From NCBI GenBank assembly GCA_017513005.1, contig JAFWDM010000112.1, positions 1-37,778 on the forward strand: a stretch of DNA of 37,778 bases, in the 5' to 3' direction. This document shows positions 16,993 to 25,488 of the stretch, piece by piece. Every line of letters begins with the position of its first letter. Position 1 is the stretch's first letter. Made by a program: the position numbers and the translations under genes. The notes beneath the pieces are model-generated. The model made no database searches. It was not told where the DNA came from and was given only the letters and a program-made list of their open reading frames with translations. The DNA is from Lachnospiraceae bacterium. Its GTDB lineage: Bacteria > Bacillota > Clostridia > Lachnospirales > Lachnospiraceae.

Positions 16993-19518
16993 ATGGACGA
17001 CACTATTTTTGACCGCATACAGGAAGTAGACCTCAAAAAGACCATGGAGAGCTCCTACATCGACTACGCGATGAGCGTCATCGCGCAGCGCGCGCTTCCG
17101 GATGTCCGCGACGGTTTAAAACCCGTCCAGCGGCGCATTCTGTATGCCATGAGCGAGCTCAATAACGGTCCGGACAAGCCCCACAGAAAGTGCGCGCGTA
17201 TCGTCGGTGATACCATGGGTAAATATCATCCCCACGGAGACAGTTCGATCTACGGCGCGCTTGTCAATATGGCACAGCCCTGGTCGATGCGCTATACGCT
17301 TGTGGACGGCCACGGGAATTTCGGCAGTGTGGACGGAGACGGCGCGGCGGCCATGCGGTATACGGAAGCCCGCCTGACAAAGATCTCCATGGAGATGCTG
17401 GCGGATATCGGCAAGGATACCGTGACCTTTGTGCCCAACTTCGATGAGACGGAAAAAGAGCCGTCTGTCCTGCCCAGCCGTTTCCCGAACCTGCTGGTAA
17501 ACGGCACGACGGGCATTGCCGTCGGTATGGCGACGAATATCCCTCCGCACAATCTCCGGGAAGTTGTGGCCGGCGTGACGAAGATCATCGACAACCGGAT
17601 CGAGGAGGACAGAGATACAGAGATCACGGAGCTCCTGCCGATCATCAAGGCGCCTGATTTTCCCACCGGCGGCATCATCATGGGTACGTCCGGGGCGATG
17701 CAGGCCTATATGACCGGCAAGGGAAAAGTCATCACCCGCGCCGTGACGGACATCGAGGCGATGCAGAACGGGAAGCACCGCATTGTCGTCACGGAGCTCC
17801 CCTATCTGGTGAACAAGGCGAACCTGATCCAGAAGATCGCGGAGCTCGTCAAAAACAAGCGGATCGACGGCATCACGGACCTGCGGGACGAATCCGACCG
17901 CGAAGGTATGCGGGTCGTGATCGAACTGCGTCACGACGCCAATCCCAACGTCGTCCTGAACCGGCTGTTCAAACATACCCAGATGCAGGACACCTTCGGC
18001 ATCACCATGCTGGCCCTGGTCAACAACGAGCCCAAGGTCATGAACCTGCTGGATATGCTGATGCATTACCTGCGGCACCAGGAGGACGTGGTCACCCGCA
18101 GGACCCGGTATGACCTCAACAAGGCGGAGGAGCGGGATCATATCCTGCAAGGTCTGCTCATCGCTCTGGACAATATCGATGAAGTCGTCCATATCATCCG
18201 GCACAGCCCGAATGTGCAGGCGGCCAAGGCGGCTCTGACAGAGCGCTTCGGCCTCGATGACGTGCAGGCACAGGCCATCGTGGACATGCGTCTGCGGGCT
18301 CTGACAGGTCTGGAACGGGAAAAGCTGGAAAAAGAGCACCGGGATCTCCTGGCGCGGATCGAAGAGCTGAAGGAGATCCTCGCAGACCCGAAGAAGCTTC
18401 TCGCCGTGATCAAAGAGGAGATCAACGTGATCGCGGAGAAGTACGGGGACGACCGCCGCAGCCGTATCGAGGCCGATGCCGCGGACTTTGAGATCGAGGA
18501 CCTCATCAAAAACGAAAATGTCGTGGTGGCCCGGACATCCCTCGGCTATATCAAGCGCATGACGGAGGACAATTTCCGGGTGCAGGGCCGCGGCGGCCGG
18601 GGCATAAAAGGAATCCAGACGCTGGAGAACGACTATATCGAGGATCTTCTGATGACGAGGACCCACGATTATATCATGTTCTTCACCAGCATGGGCCGCG
18701 CCTACCGCATGAAGACCTATAAGATCCCGGAGGCGGGAAGGAATTCCCGGGGTACGGCGATCGTGAACCTCCTGGATCTGCAGCCGGGGGAAAAGATCAC
18801 GGCTGTCATCCCCATCATGGATGAGAATGAGGAACGGAACAATCTTTTCATGGCGACCAGAAACGGCACAGTGAAAAAGACTCCGCTGTCCGCATTTGCG
18901 AATATCCACAACAAGGGCATCATCGCCATCCTCCTCAGGGAGGGGGACGAGCTGATCGATGTCAAGCAGACCAATGCCGAAAACGATATCTTCCTCGTGA
19001 CGAAATCAGGCATGTGCATCCGGTTTAAGGAGACGGATGTCCGTTCCATGGGCAGGGTCTCCAGCGGTGTGAGGGGCATGGATCTGGCCGAAGGTGATGA
19101 GATCGTCGGCATGCAGATCGACACCCAGGGGGATTCCCTTTTATTTGCCACAGAGAACGGCATGGGCAAACGCACATCCCTGGACGAGTTCCGCAGACAG
19201 AGCCGGGGCGGAAAGGGCCTCAAATGCTACCAGATCACGGAGAGGACCGGAAAGCTGATCGGGGTAAAGGCAGTCACCGATGAGCAGGAGGTCATGATGA
19301 TCAACACGGCCGGCATCATCATCCAGCTGCGCGCGAGTGATTTCAACCCGATCGGCCGCATCACCCAGGGCGTGAAGATGATGAACCTCGACGAAGGTGT
19401 AAAGGTTGTCAGGATCGCCAAGGTCCGCGGCAGTGTCACAGAAGATGCAGGAACCGGCGGAGAAAAAGGAGAAAATATCCCCGCAGGTGAAGAGAGCCCG
19501 GAGGAATCCGGATCCTGA
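16993..19518 (+). CDS. gyrA: DNA gyrase subunit A
   Basis: GyrA is the DNA-cleaving subunit of gyrase. The start [14 protein letters not shown] has AAAGGA at good spacing; the frame is open further upstream through the hairpin array, but that part has no homology. The 841 residues show [31 protein letters not shown], the quinolone-resistance region [17 protein letters not shown] (Ser84, Gly88), the catalytic tyrosine in [11 protein letters not shown] (Tyr123), and the GyrA box QGRGGRG at 531-537 that wraps DNA. A glycine replaces the acidic residue found at E. coli position 87. An acidic tail rich in Glu and Gly ends the protein. Confidence 0.97.
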   Translation: MDDTIFDRIQEVDLKKTMESSYIDYAMSVIAQRALPDVRDGLKPVQRRILYAMSELNNGPDKPHRKCARIVGDTMGKYHPHGDSSIYGALVNMAQPWSMRYTLVDGHGNFGSVDGDGAAAMRYTEARLTKISMEMLADIGKDTVTFVPNFDETEKEPSVLPSRFPNLLVNGTTGIAVGMATNIPPHNLREVVAGVTKIIDNRIEEDRDTEITELLPIIKAPDFPTGGIIMGTSGAMQAYMTGKGKVITRAVTDIEAMQNGKHRIVVTELPYLVNKANLIQKIAELVKNKRIDGITDLRDESDREGMRVVIELRHDANPNVVLNRLFKHTQMQDTFGITMLALVNNEPKVMNLLDMLMHYLRHQEDVVTRRTRYDLNKAEERDHILQGLLIALDNIDEVVHIIRHSPNVQAAKAALTERFGLDDVQAQAIVDMRLRALTGLEREKLEKEHRDLLARIEELKEILADPKKLLAVIKEEINVIAEKYGDDRRSRIEADAADFEIEDLIKNENVVVARTSLGYIKRMTEDNFRVQGRGGRGIKGIQTLENDYIEDLLMTRTHDYIMFFTSMGRAYRMKTYKIPEAGRNSRGTAIVNLLDLQPGEKITAVIPIMDENEERNNLFMATRNGTVKKTPLSAFANIHNKGIIAILLREGDELIDVKQTNAENDIFLVTKSGMCIRFKETDVRSMGRVSSGVRGMDLAEGDEIVGMQIDTQGDSLLFATENGMGKRTSLDEFRRQSRGGKGLKCYQITERTGKLIGVKAVTDEQEVMMINTAGIIIQLRASDFNPIGRITQGVKMMNLDEGVKVVRIAKVRGSVTEDAGTGGEKGENIPAGEESPEESGS

Positions 19519-19576
19519 AAGTGAAAAAAATGAGGTTATTTCATTCAAACCTGTACAATAACCGCTAAAATATGGC

Positions 19577-19605
19577 TTGCCTGTTTGGGCAATATTGCAT
19601 AAAAT
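19577..19605 (+). promoter_or_regulatory. Candidate thlA promoter
   Basis: TTGCCT (19577-19582) and TAAAAT (19600-19605) are 17 bases apart. The -35 match is moderate. It would give a leader of about 175 bases before thlA. The rest of the gyrA-thlA gap (19519-19787) shows two GATATC sites around 19718-19736 and nothing else I can interpret. Confidence 0.4.
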
Positions 19606-19787
19606 AATTAGAGAAGATTTTAACGATGTTCTATCAGAGCAGTCCGCAGTGCTGTTTTTACGTGGTTCTGCTTTCTGACAATTGTCTGGTTAAAATACCC
19701 TGTGGTCGTTCAATAGGATATCAGAAAATGATATCATCATTGAAAAATACAAAAGATACTTTTTAAAATGGCAAAGGAGGAAAACTT

Positions 19788-20972
19788 ATGTCTAAGAAAG
19801 TTGTTATTGCGGGTGCATGCCGTACTGCGATCGGTAAGATGGGCGGAGCTCTGTCCAATACTCCTGCTACGGAGCTCGGTGCGATCGTTATCAAGGAAGC
19901 TCTGAAGCGTGCGAATGTACCCGCTGACCAGGTAGATGAAGTTATCATGGGCTGTGTCATCCAGGCTTCCCAGGGACAGAACGTGGCACGTCAGTGCACC
20001 CTCAAGGCAGGCCTCCCTGTTACCTGCCCCGCTGTCACCATCAACGTAGTCTGCGGTTCCGGCCTCAATGCCATCAACATGGCTGCAGAGATGATCAAGG
20101 CAGGCGATGCGGACATCGTCGTTGCAGGCGGCACAGAGAACATGTCCATGGCTCCCTTCGCTCTTGAGAAGGGCCGTTTCGGTTATCGTATGAATAACGG
20201 CGTTCTGGTCGACACCATGATCAAGGATGCGCTGTGGGATGCTTTCAATAACTACCACATGATCAAGACTGCCGACAACGTAGCTGAGGAGTGGGGCCTG
20301 ACCCGCCAGGAGCTCGATGAGTTCGCAGCAAACAGCCAGCAGAAGGCCGTTACCGCGCAGGAGAACGGTTGGTTCGACAAGGAGATCGTTCCTGTCGAGA
20401 TCAAAGAGAAGAAGAAAACCGTTATCTTCGACAAGGATGAAGGTCCTCGTCCCGGCACGACTGCAGAGTCCCTTTCCGGCATGAAGCCCATCAACAAGGA
20501 TGGTTTTGTCACAGCCGGTAATGCCTCCGGTATCAATGACGGTGCGGCAGCTGTCGTCGTCATGAGCGAAGAGAAGGCAAAAGAGCTCGGTGTCAAGGCA
20601 CAGGTCGAGTGGATCGGCGGCTGCCTCGGCGGCGTAGATCCCCGCATCATGGGCGTAGGCCCTGTGGAATCCACCACAAAGCTCCTCAAGAGACTCAACA
20701 TGACCATCGATGACATCGATATCTATGAGGCAAATGAGGCATTTGCGGCACAGTCTGTCGCAGTCGGCAAAGACCTGAAGTTTGATCTTTCCAAGCTGAA
20801 CATCACCGGCGGTGCGATTGCTCTCGGACATCCCGTAGGCGCTTCCGGCTGCCGTATCTTCGTCACCCTTGTCCACAACATGGAGAGGACCGGCGCAAAG
20901 ACCGGTCTTGCAACGCTCTGCATCGGCGGCGGCATGGGCTGCTCCCTGATCTGCAAGGCTTACGAGGGCTGA
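19788..20972 (+). CDS. thlA: Acetyl-CoA acetyltransferase (thiolase)
   Basis: This enzyme condenses two acetyl-CoA to acetoacetyl-CoA, the first step of butyrate and related C4 pathways in Clostridia. The 394 residues align with biosynthetic thiolases: nucleophile Cys89 in VVCGSGLNAI, His348 in GHPVG and Cys378 in CIGGGMG. AAAGGAGG is ideally placed before the ATG. Its codon choice is visibly more restricted than its neighbours', as expected for a highly expressed gene. It stands alone, and two strong terminators follow, so no other butyrate genes are linked here. A degradative thiolase is possible but less likely from the close similarity to ThlA. Confidence 0.95.
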   Translation: MSKKVVIAGACRTAIGKMGGALSNTPATELGAIVIKEALKRANVPADQVDEVIMGCVIQASQGQNVARQCTLKAGLPVTCPAVTINVVCGSGLNAINMAAEMIKAGDADIVVAGGTENMSMAPFALEKGRFGYRMNNGVLVDTMIKDALWDAFNNYHMIKTADNVAEEWGLTRQELDEFAANSQQKAVTAQENGWFDKEIVPVEIKEKKKTVIFDKDEGPRPGTTAESLSGMKPINKDGFVTAGNASGINDGAAAVVVMSEEKAKELGVKAQVEWIGGCLGGVDPRIMGVGPVESTTKLLKRLNMTIDDIDIYEANEAFAAQSVAVGKDLKFDLSKLNITGGAIALGHPVGASGCRIFVTLVHNMERTGAKTGLATLCIGGGMGCSLICKAYEG

Positions 20973-21083
20973 TCAGAGAATATCCAGAGGTCCGGTCTTC
21001 ATTTTGAGCGTCTGTGATCGAAGACATTTATACTGTTTATGACCAGACGACGGGGATCAGAGCTGCATTGACAGACTCTGAAT

Positions 21084-21122
21084 AAAAAAACAGGATCGGC
21101 GTTATTGCCGATCCTGTTTTTC
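21084..21122. terminator. thlA terminator (first of a tandem pair)
   Basis: ACAGGATCGGC (21090-21100) pairs perfectly with GCCGATCCTGT (21107-21117) around a six-base loop, with A-runs and T-runs extending the stem to about 15 bp. It works in either direction by sequence and lies about 110 bases past the thlA stop codon. Confidence 0.92.
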
Positions 21123-21163
21123 GTACAGGCAGTTTATAACGGATTTTGCTGCTTTATACAGCG

Positions 21164-21213
21164 AAAATCCGACGCGCAGGACCCGCGTGAGGCCCTGTGC
21201 GTCGGATTTTTTT
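21164..21213. terminator. Second terminator, overlapping an interspersed-repeat relative
   Basis: A 17-bp stem pairs 21164-21180 with 21194-21210 (one G-U pair), followed on the plus strand by seven T residues. On the minus strand it can end the carboxypeptidase transcript, with four T residues. One arm contains GCGCAGGACCCGCG, the same half-motif as near 157 and 9006, so the terminator may have been built from that repeat. Confidence 0.88.
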
Positions 21214-21253
21214 CCGGGTTTATTACGGTTCATGGTTCTTATGCGGTTCACGA

Positions 21254-23623
21254 TTATCCCGGTCTGTGCTGCCTTTGGGATCCGTTCCCGGAAGTCCTTC
21301 GGCCGGAGGATCTGCCGTCGGAGGATCTGCTGTCGGAGGATCTGCCGTTGGAAGATCTGCTGTCGGAGGATCTTCCATTGGAAGTTCTTTGATTGAAGGA
21401 TCTGCCACCGGAAGGTCCGAGGTCTGTATACCTTTCTTCAAGAGATCGTTCCTGCAAAGACTGCTGCTGTGCGCGTGCTGCGCGGCGTCTTTTTCTGCTG
21501 CGGCGTCTTTTCAGTTCCGCAAAATAGCTGCGGATCCAGAAAATAACACAGAGGAGGAAGGCGGCAGCCAGCAGAAGCGGGACAAATAGAAGGATGTTCA
21601 GGTAGATGGAGCCGTGCGCGCCTGTATGTACGAGTGCAAAAAACAGGGATCGTATCCCATGGACCTCTTCAGGGACAGCAGGGCTTCCCGCCGCGCGGCT
21701 GCTGCCTTTCGGGAGGTTGACATCTGCTGTTTCGGAGGCGGCAGCGGTGCTGGCTGCATTGGAGGAAGTACCGGTATCTGCCGCTTCTGAAGAAGCTGTG
21801 CCGGTTTCTGCTTCAACCGTATTTACAGAGGGATCGAACAGTACATCGACAGTCCCCAGGTCGTACTCATGATATTTATATTGGATCCTGCCGAGGATCC
21901 GGGTACCGTCCTTTGCAGTATGCGAAGGGTCTTCCGGATTTTCCCCTGCTGTGTCAGCTGCCGCGCCGGGATCGTCCTGCGATGTATCATCTGTGGCTCC
22001 TGCAGAAGCAGTCTCTGCTGTCCCCTCATAGGTGAAAGGGATGATGGATGCTGTCAGATCCCGGAAGGAGGCATTTTTGGGAAGCATCAGGACGGCACTG
22101 CTGTCAATAGTAAAAGGGGGCCTGCTGTTTCCGAAAATATCTGTGCCGAATGAGAGAAAAGCACTGTCCTGCATTGTAAAGCGGTTTTCTTCGCGGGCGA
22201 CTCTGAACTCGTCAAAATTGTCATAGGCGTAGTCGAGCAGGTCGATCGTTTCATAATACTGGTAGGGAGGCTCTTCGCGCATGATCACGCAGATGAGCCG
22301 CTTTCCGTCACGTTCCGCGAAGGTGACCAATGTTTCCCTGGCTTCGTCGGTATATCCTGTCTTGCCGCCTGCCACATCGTCGCAGGTAATCACCCCGTTC
22401 AGAAAGGAATTGGTATTCCCGATCCAGAAATCATCCGGCTGGCCGTCACTTGCTTCAAAATGATAGTTAGTCTGTGACATGTACTCGATCAGATCGGGAT
22501 GGCGGTAGGCCTCGCGCGCGATCAGTGCCATATCGTAGGCACAGGTGTAATGGTCTTTGTCATGCAGCCCGTTTGTCGTGACGAAATGTGTATTCCGGCA
22601 TCCGAGTTCCTCCGCCCGCAGATTCATCAGGTTGACGAAGGCAGTTTCGCTCCCGGAAACGCGCTCCCCCAGAGCGACTGCCACTTCATTTGCGGAAGCG
22701 ACCATGAGCCCGTAGAGGGCCTCCTCCACCGTGATGGATTCATCGACATCCATCCCGATGTTGGAGCTTCCACGCTCGATCCCGAAAACAGCGTTTTCCG
22801 AAAACGTGATCTTGTCGGTCGGGCGCAGGTTCTCATAGGCAAGGAGGGCGGTCATGACCTTCGTGATGCTCGCCGGATACAGGTGCATATACATGTTTTT
22901 TGCATAGAGCACTTCCCCGCTGTCCGCGTCCATGACGACAGCACCCGCAGCGCCGATGGAAGGTCCCTGCGGCCATGCGGGATCTATATTGGTCTGGGGC
23001 GGCTGCGCCTTGTTGGCGGCGCGCTCTGCAGGCAGGTCCTCCACGCCTTCTTTTGTATAAATATACTTGAATTCCAGAGGAGAATCGTAGGGAGAAGAAG
23101 CAGCCGGGGTTCCCTCCTCATCGCTGTTTTCTTCGGTGCTTTTTTCTCCTGTACTGCCTTCCGTGGTACTCTCTGTATTTGTCTGCTGTGTCCCGGAACT
23201 GCTTGTCCCGGCATTCTCCGTTTTTGTCTGCTGTGTCCCGGAACTGCTTGTCCCGGCATTCTCTGTTTTTGTCTGCTGCGTCCCGGTGCCGTTTGTTCCG
23301 GCATTCTCCGTTTTTGTCTGCTGCGTCCCGGTGCCGTTTGTTCCGGCATTCTCCGTTTTTGTCTGCTGTGTCCCGGAACTGTTTGTCCCGGCGTTTTCCG
23401 GTGTTGCCTCGTCTGATCCGGTCTTTACTGCCTGTTCTTCGTTCCCGGTCTTTTTATCTTCCCCGGTGGTGTTTTCCGTACTTTTATTTGCTGCTTCCGC
23501 TTCTTTGAAAGGGGCGGCATCAGCTGCCATGGCAGGCTGCGGAATCGAAAGGGAGGAAGAAGCAGCAAGGACGGCAGCCAGAAGCAGGGCGGCGGTACGA
23601 TATTTATATCTCATTAAACTCAT
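21254..23623 (-). CDS. D-alanyl-D-alanine carboxypeptidase (S11) with repeat stalk and basic membrane tail
   Basis: This is a penicillin-binding protein of the DacA/DacF type that trims the terminal D-Ala of peptidoglycan stem peptides outside the cell. It has 789 residues, about twice the family norm. A signal peptide (residues 1-33) is followed by a Thr/Gly/Asn/Ser-rich stalk with five 15-residue repeats starting ENAGT (76-150). The catalytic domain has SITK (Ser252, Lys255), SAN (310-312) and KTG (421-423). A second low-complexity region, a membrane helix near 690-710 and an Arg/Ser-rich tail follow. So an extracellular enzyme is anchored at its C-terminus with a long basic cytoplasmic tail containing RSS-type repeats, which is unusual. 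AGGAAG precedes the ATG. A second in-frame Met is at residue 4. Confidence 0.9.
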   Translation of the reverse strand: MSLMRYKYRTAALLLAAVLAASSSLSIPQPAMAADAAPFKEAEAANKSTENTTGEDKKTGNEEQAVKTGSDEATPENAGTNSSGTQQTKTENAGTNGTGTQQTKTENAGTNGTGTQQTKTENAGTSSSGTQQTKTENAGTSSSGTQQTNTESTTEGSTGEKSTEENSDEEGTPAASSPYDSPLEFKYIYTKEGVEDLPAERAANKAQPPQTNIDPAWPQGPSIGAAGAVVMDADSGEVLYAKNMYMHLYPASITKVMTALLAYENLRPTDKITFSENAVFGIERGSSNIGMDVDESITVEEALYGLMVASANEVAVALGERVSGSETAFVNLMNLRAEELGCRNTHFVTTNGLHDKDHYTCAYDMALIAREAYRHPDLIEYMSQTNYHFEASDGQPDDFWIGNTNSFLNGVITCDDVAGGKTGYTDEARETLVTFAERDGKRLICVIMREEPPYQYYETIDLLDYAYDNFDEFRVAREENRFTMQDSAFLSFGTDIFGNSRPPFTIDSSAVLMLPKNASFRDLTASIIPFTYEGTAETASAGATDDTSQDDPGAAADTAGENPEDPSHTAKDGTRILGRIQYKYHEYDLGTVDVLFDPSVNTVEAETGTASSEAADTGTSSNAASTAAASETADVNLPKGSSRAAGSPAVPEEVHGIRSLFFALVHTGAHGSIYLNILLFVPLLLAAAFLLCVIFWIRSYFAELKRRRSRKRRRAARAQQQSLQERSLEERYTDLGPSGGRSFNQRTSNGRSSDSRSSNGRSSDSRSSDGRSSGRRTSGNGSQRQHRPG
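21290..21400 (-). repeat. 15-bp tandem repeats encoding the Arg/Ser tail
   Basis: Units resembling TCGGAGGATCTGCTG (plus strand) repeat about six times and encode repeats of the type DSRSSNGRSS at the C-terminus of the carboxypeptidase. The units remain multiples of three, so copy-number change would keep the frame. Confidence 0.7.
23174..23398 (-). repeat. Five 45-bp tandem repeats in the carboxypeptidase stalk
   Basis: Five units of 45 bp encode residues 76-150, each starting ENAGT and ending QQTKT or QQTNT. Units 2 and 3 encode identical peptides, as do units 4 and 5 apart from one residue, which points to recent duplication. Strains should differ in copy number. Confidence 0.9.
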
Positions 23624-23724
23624 CGGATCATATCTTCCTGTTATGGTATAAATGAATGATTGATCTTTTCATGCGCAGGACTCCCGGTATAGGAGAAATC
23701 TTTTATTCTGCCGGTCTTGTATCT

Positions 23725-24381
23725 TCAGGGATTGTCCTGTGTTCTTCTCCGGAGAATATATTTGCAGATCTTATTTCCTTTTTTTGAAAACTTTTCTTCG
23801 TATTCCGTCATGATATTTCCCACATTCATGACAGGATCATTGTGGAGGTCTCTGGTGATCTGCGCGATCTCAAACGCGCTCTGCGTGACTTCATCTACGG
23901 CGAATTCGAAGAGATCTTTGTTGTCGGTCTTGAACTCGATCACGCCTCCCTGCGCAAGGATCCGGTCATATCTGCGCAGGTATTCGGAGGATGGAAGGCG
24001 GCGCCTGGCGTGGCGCTCCTTGGGCCAGGGGTCGGAAAAATTGAGATAGATCTTTTCAATCTCTCCCTCTGCAAAATATGTATTGAGCAGTTCTGCGTCC
24101 CCTCGTATAAACACCAGGTTCTGAAGCTGGAGCTCCTCCTGTTTTTCCAGGCAGCGGAGCAGGACGCTGGAGTACTTTTCGATCCCTATATAATTGATCT
24201 CCGGGTGCTCCTGCGCGAGCTGCATGATAAACCGCCCCTTTCCTGTACCGATCTCCAGGTGGAGCGGATGGTCATTTTCAAAAACAGATTTCCATAAGCC
24301 GCATTTTTTCTCAGGTTCGTGGATGACCCAGGGGCTTGCGGCGATCGCATCGCGTGCTCCCGGAATATTTCTCAGTCTCAT
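23725..24381 (-). CDS. trmB: tRNA (guanine-N7-)-methyltransferase
   Basis: TrmB uses S-adenosylmethionine to make m7G46 in the variable loop of tRNAs. The 218 residues contain the SAM motif LEIGTGKGRFI near 42, YIGIEKYSSVL, and the family signature YLNFSDPWPKERHARRRL. AAAGG lies about ten bases before the ATG. The gene is on the same strand as the carboxypeptidase, about 100 bases upstream of it, with no obvious terminator between, so they may be cotranscribed. Confidence 0.95.
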   Translation of the reverse strand: MRLRNIPGARDAIAASPWVIHEPEKKCGLWKSVFENDHPLHLEIGTGKGRFIMQLAQEHPEINYIGIEKYSSVLLRCLEKQEELQLQNLVFIRGDAELLNTYFAEGEIEKIYLNFSDPWPKERHARRRLPSSEYLRRYDRILAQGGVIEFKTDNKDLFEFAVDEVTQSAFEIAQITRDLHNDPVMNVGNIMTEYEEKFSKKGNKICKYILRRRTQDNP

Positions 24382-24717
24382 ATTTTTCAGCCTTTTCGCT
24401 ATTATTCAGCCATTTTTTAAGTTTATGGTTCTTTGCAATCCTGTTAAAAGACACGCCCTCCCGAAAGGCGTGTACTGCAGTGCGATCATTATCAATTCTT
24501 ATTCAGAATAGGTATTCATTGTACCACATTTTTTCCTCTGTGTTATAATCGATTAGGATATTGAATATAAAAGAAATATGAAATAATAACCGGACAGTTT
24601 CAGTATTGCTAAAACAATTGAAAGACAGCCGGCGCATTCTCGTAAAGTCAGTATGAGACTTCACACAGTGATTGATACAGTCTGAAATTAATACAGTCTG
24701 AGAGGAATCATAAAATC
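24382..24717. other. Divergent intergenic region trmB / lipoprotein
   Basis: This 336-base AT-rich gap holds a hairpin ACACGCC with GGCGTGT (24451-24473), a -10-like TATAAT at 24544-24549 with TTGTAC 19 bases upstream, and two direct copies of ATACAGTCTGA at 24675-24685 and 24691-24701 just upstream of the lipoprotein ribosome binding site. The repeats could be regulator half-sites on one helical face (16-base period). No gene is convincing here. Confidence 0.4.
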
Positions 24718-25404
24718 GTGAAAAGCGGTAAAAACAGAATAAAGACAGTGAAATGGATACTGCTCCTGCTTTTTCTGTGCATTCTTTCCTCATGCAAAAG
24801 TACGGAGAACACGGATGCAAAAATCAGGATCCGGCTGGAGGAGTACAGCACGGGAAACGGGACAAGTGTGCAGATCCCGGAATTTTACTCGGAAAACGAG
24901 CAGCTGCAGCAGAGCATTCATGAGTTGGAGAGAGAGACAAAGAAGCTGCGCAGGATATATGAAAAAGCGAAGAAAAATAAAGACCATCTGGAAATGCGGT
25001 GCTATGTCAGCGATACAGAGGGATTTCCCCAGGTGACAGTCGTCTGGTATACCGCAGAGGAAGATACAAGGACATACAATCTGACGACTCTTTGTGCGGA
25101 TGAGAAGGAAGGGCTTCCTGTCACGTGCAGGGAGGCCCTGGTGAGGACCGGTATGCGGGGGGTGGATCTGTCCCTGCAGGTCGGAAAGCTGGCGCAGGAG
25201 GCGGATCTGAGAGGGGAGATCAGCTCCATGGAGATGCAGGGCTTTCGGATAGACGAAACCGGTATCGTGCGGGAAATCTATATGAAGCTTCTGATCAGGA
25301 TCGAAGAGGGGGAAGAGCAGGTTGAGGAAGAGCATTATTTCTCTTTTATTCCGGAGGAGGACAGGATCGTGAACCTCTCGGAGAGGGGGATTGATGTGCC
25401 GTAG
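24718..25404 (+). CDS. Predicted lipoprotein of unknown function
   Basis: I do not recognise a specific family. The 228-residue protein begins with GTG and carries a lipoprotein signal: basic start, hydrophobic stretch WILLLLFLCI, and lipobox LSSC with Cys26. A charged helical segment follows (residues about 65-95, rich in Glu, Lys and Arg). The C-terminal half has the alternation of a mixed alpha/beta domain and ends EEHYFSFIPEEDRIVNL. The pattern faintly recalls the extracellular domain of RsiV-type proteins (DUF3298), but I cannot confirm it. AGAGGA precedes the GTG. The gene stands alone and ends at a bidirectional terminator. Confidence 0.75.
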   Translation: MKSGKNRIKTVKWILLLLFLCILSSCKSTENTDAKIRIRLEEYSTGNGTSVQIPEFYSENEQLQQSIHELERETKKLRRIYEKAKKNKDHLEMRCYVSDTEGFPQVTVVWYTAEEDTRTYNLTTLCADEKEGLPVTCREALVRTGMRGVDLSLQVGKLAQEADLRGEISSMEMQGFRIDETGIVREIYMKLLIRIEEGEEQVEEEHYFSFIPEEDRIVNLSERGIDVP

Positions 25405-25430
25405 ATCTTCCGGAATCTGAAAAGAAAAGT

Positions 25431-25476
25431 AAAAACCACGAAGCTGCCTGTTTGCAGGACAGTTTCGTGGTTTTTT
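25431..25476. terminator. Bidirectional terminator between lipoprotein and acyl-CoA ligase genes
   Basis: AAAAACCACGAA pairs with TTCGTGGTTTTTT around an inner stem CTG/CCTG with CAGG/ACAG. It has A-runs and T-runs on opposite sides, so it can end both convergent transcripts. Confidence 0.9.
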
Positions 25477-25488
25477 ATTATTATTCTC

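Noticed and set aside
17116-18909. Long open frame of 597 codons opposite gyrA
   Set aside because: It is the antisense shadow of a certain gene with biased third codon positions. It is rich in His, Asp and Arg in a shadow-like pattern and has no family motif.
19737-20876. Open frame of 379 codons opposite thlA
   Set aside because: Shadow of a highly biased gene; no start signal and no homology.
23174-23398. CRISPR-like array
   Set aside because: The repeats are contiguous 45-bp coding units without unique spacers and encode a protein stalk.
22499-23416. Cys/Leu/Pro repeat protein opposite the carboxypeptidase
   Set aside because: Its repeats are simply the antisense reading of the 45-bp stalk repeats.
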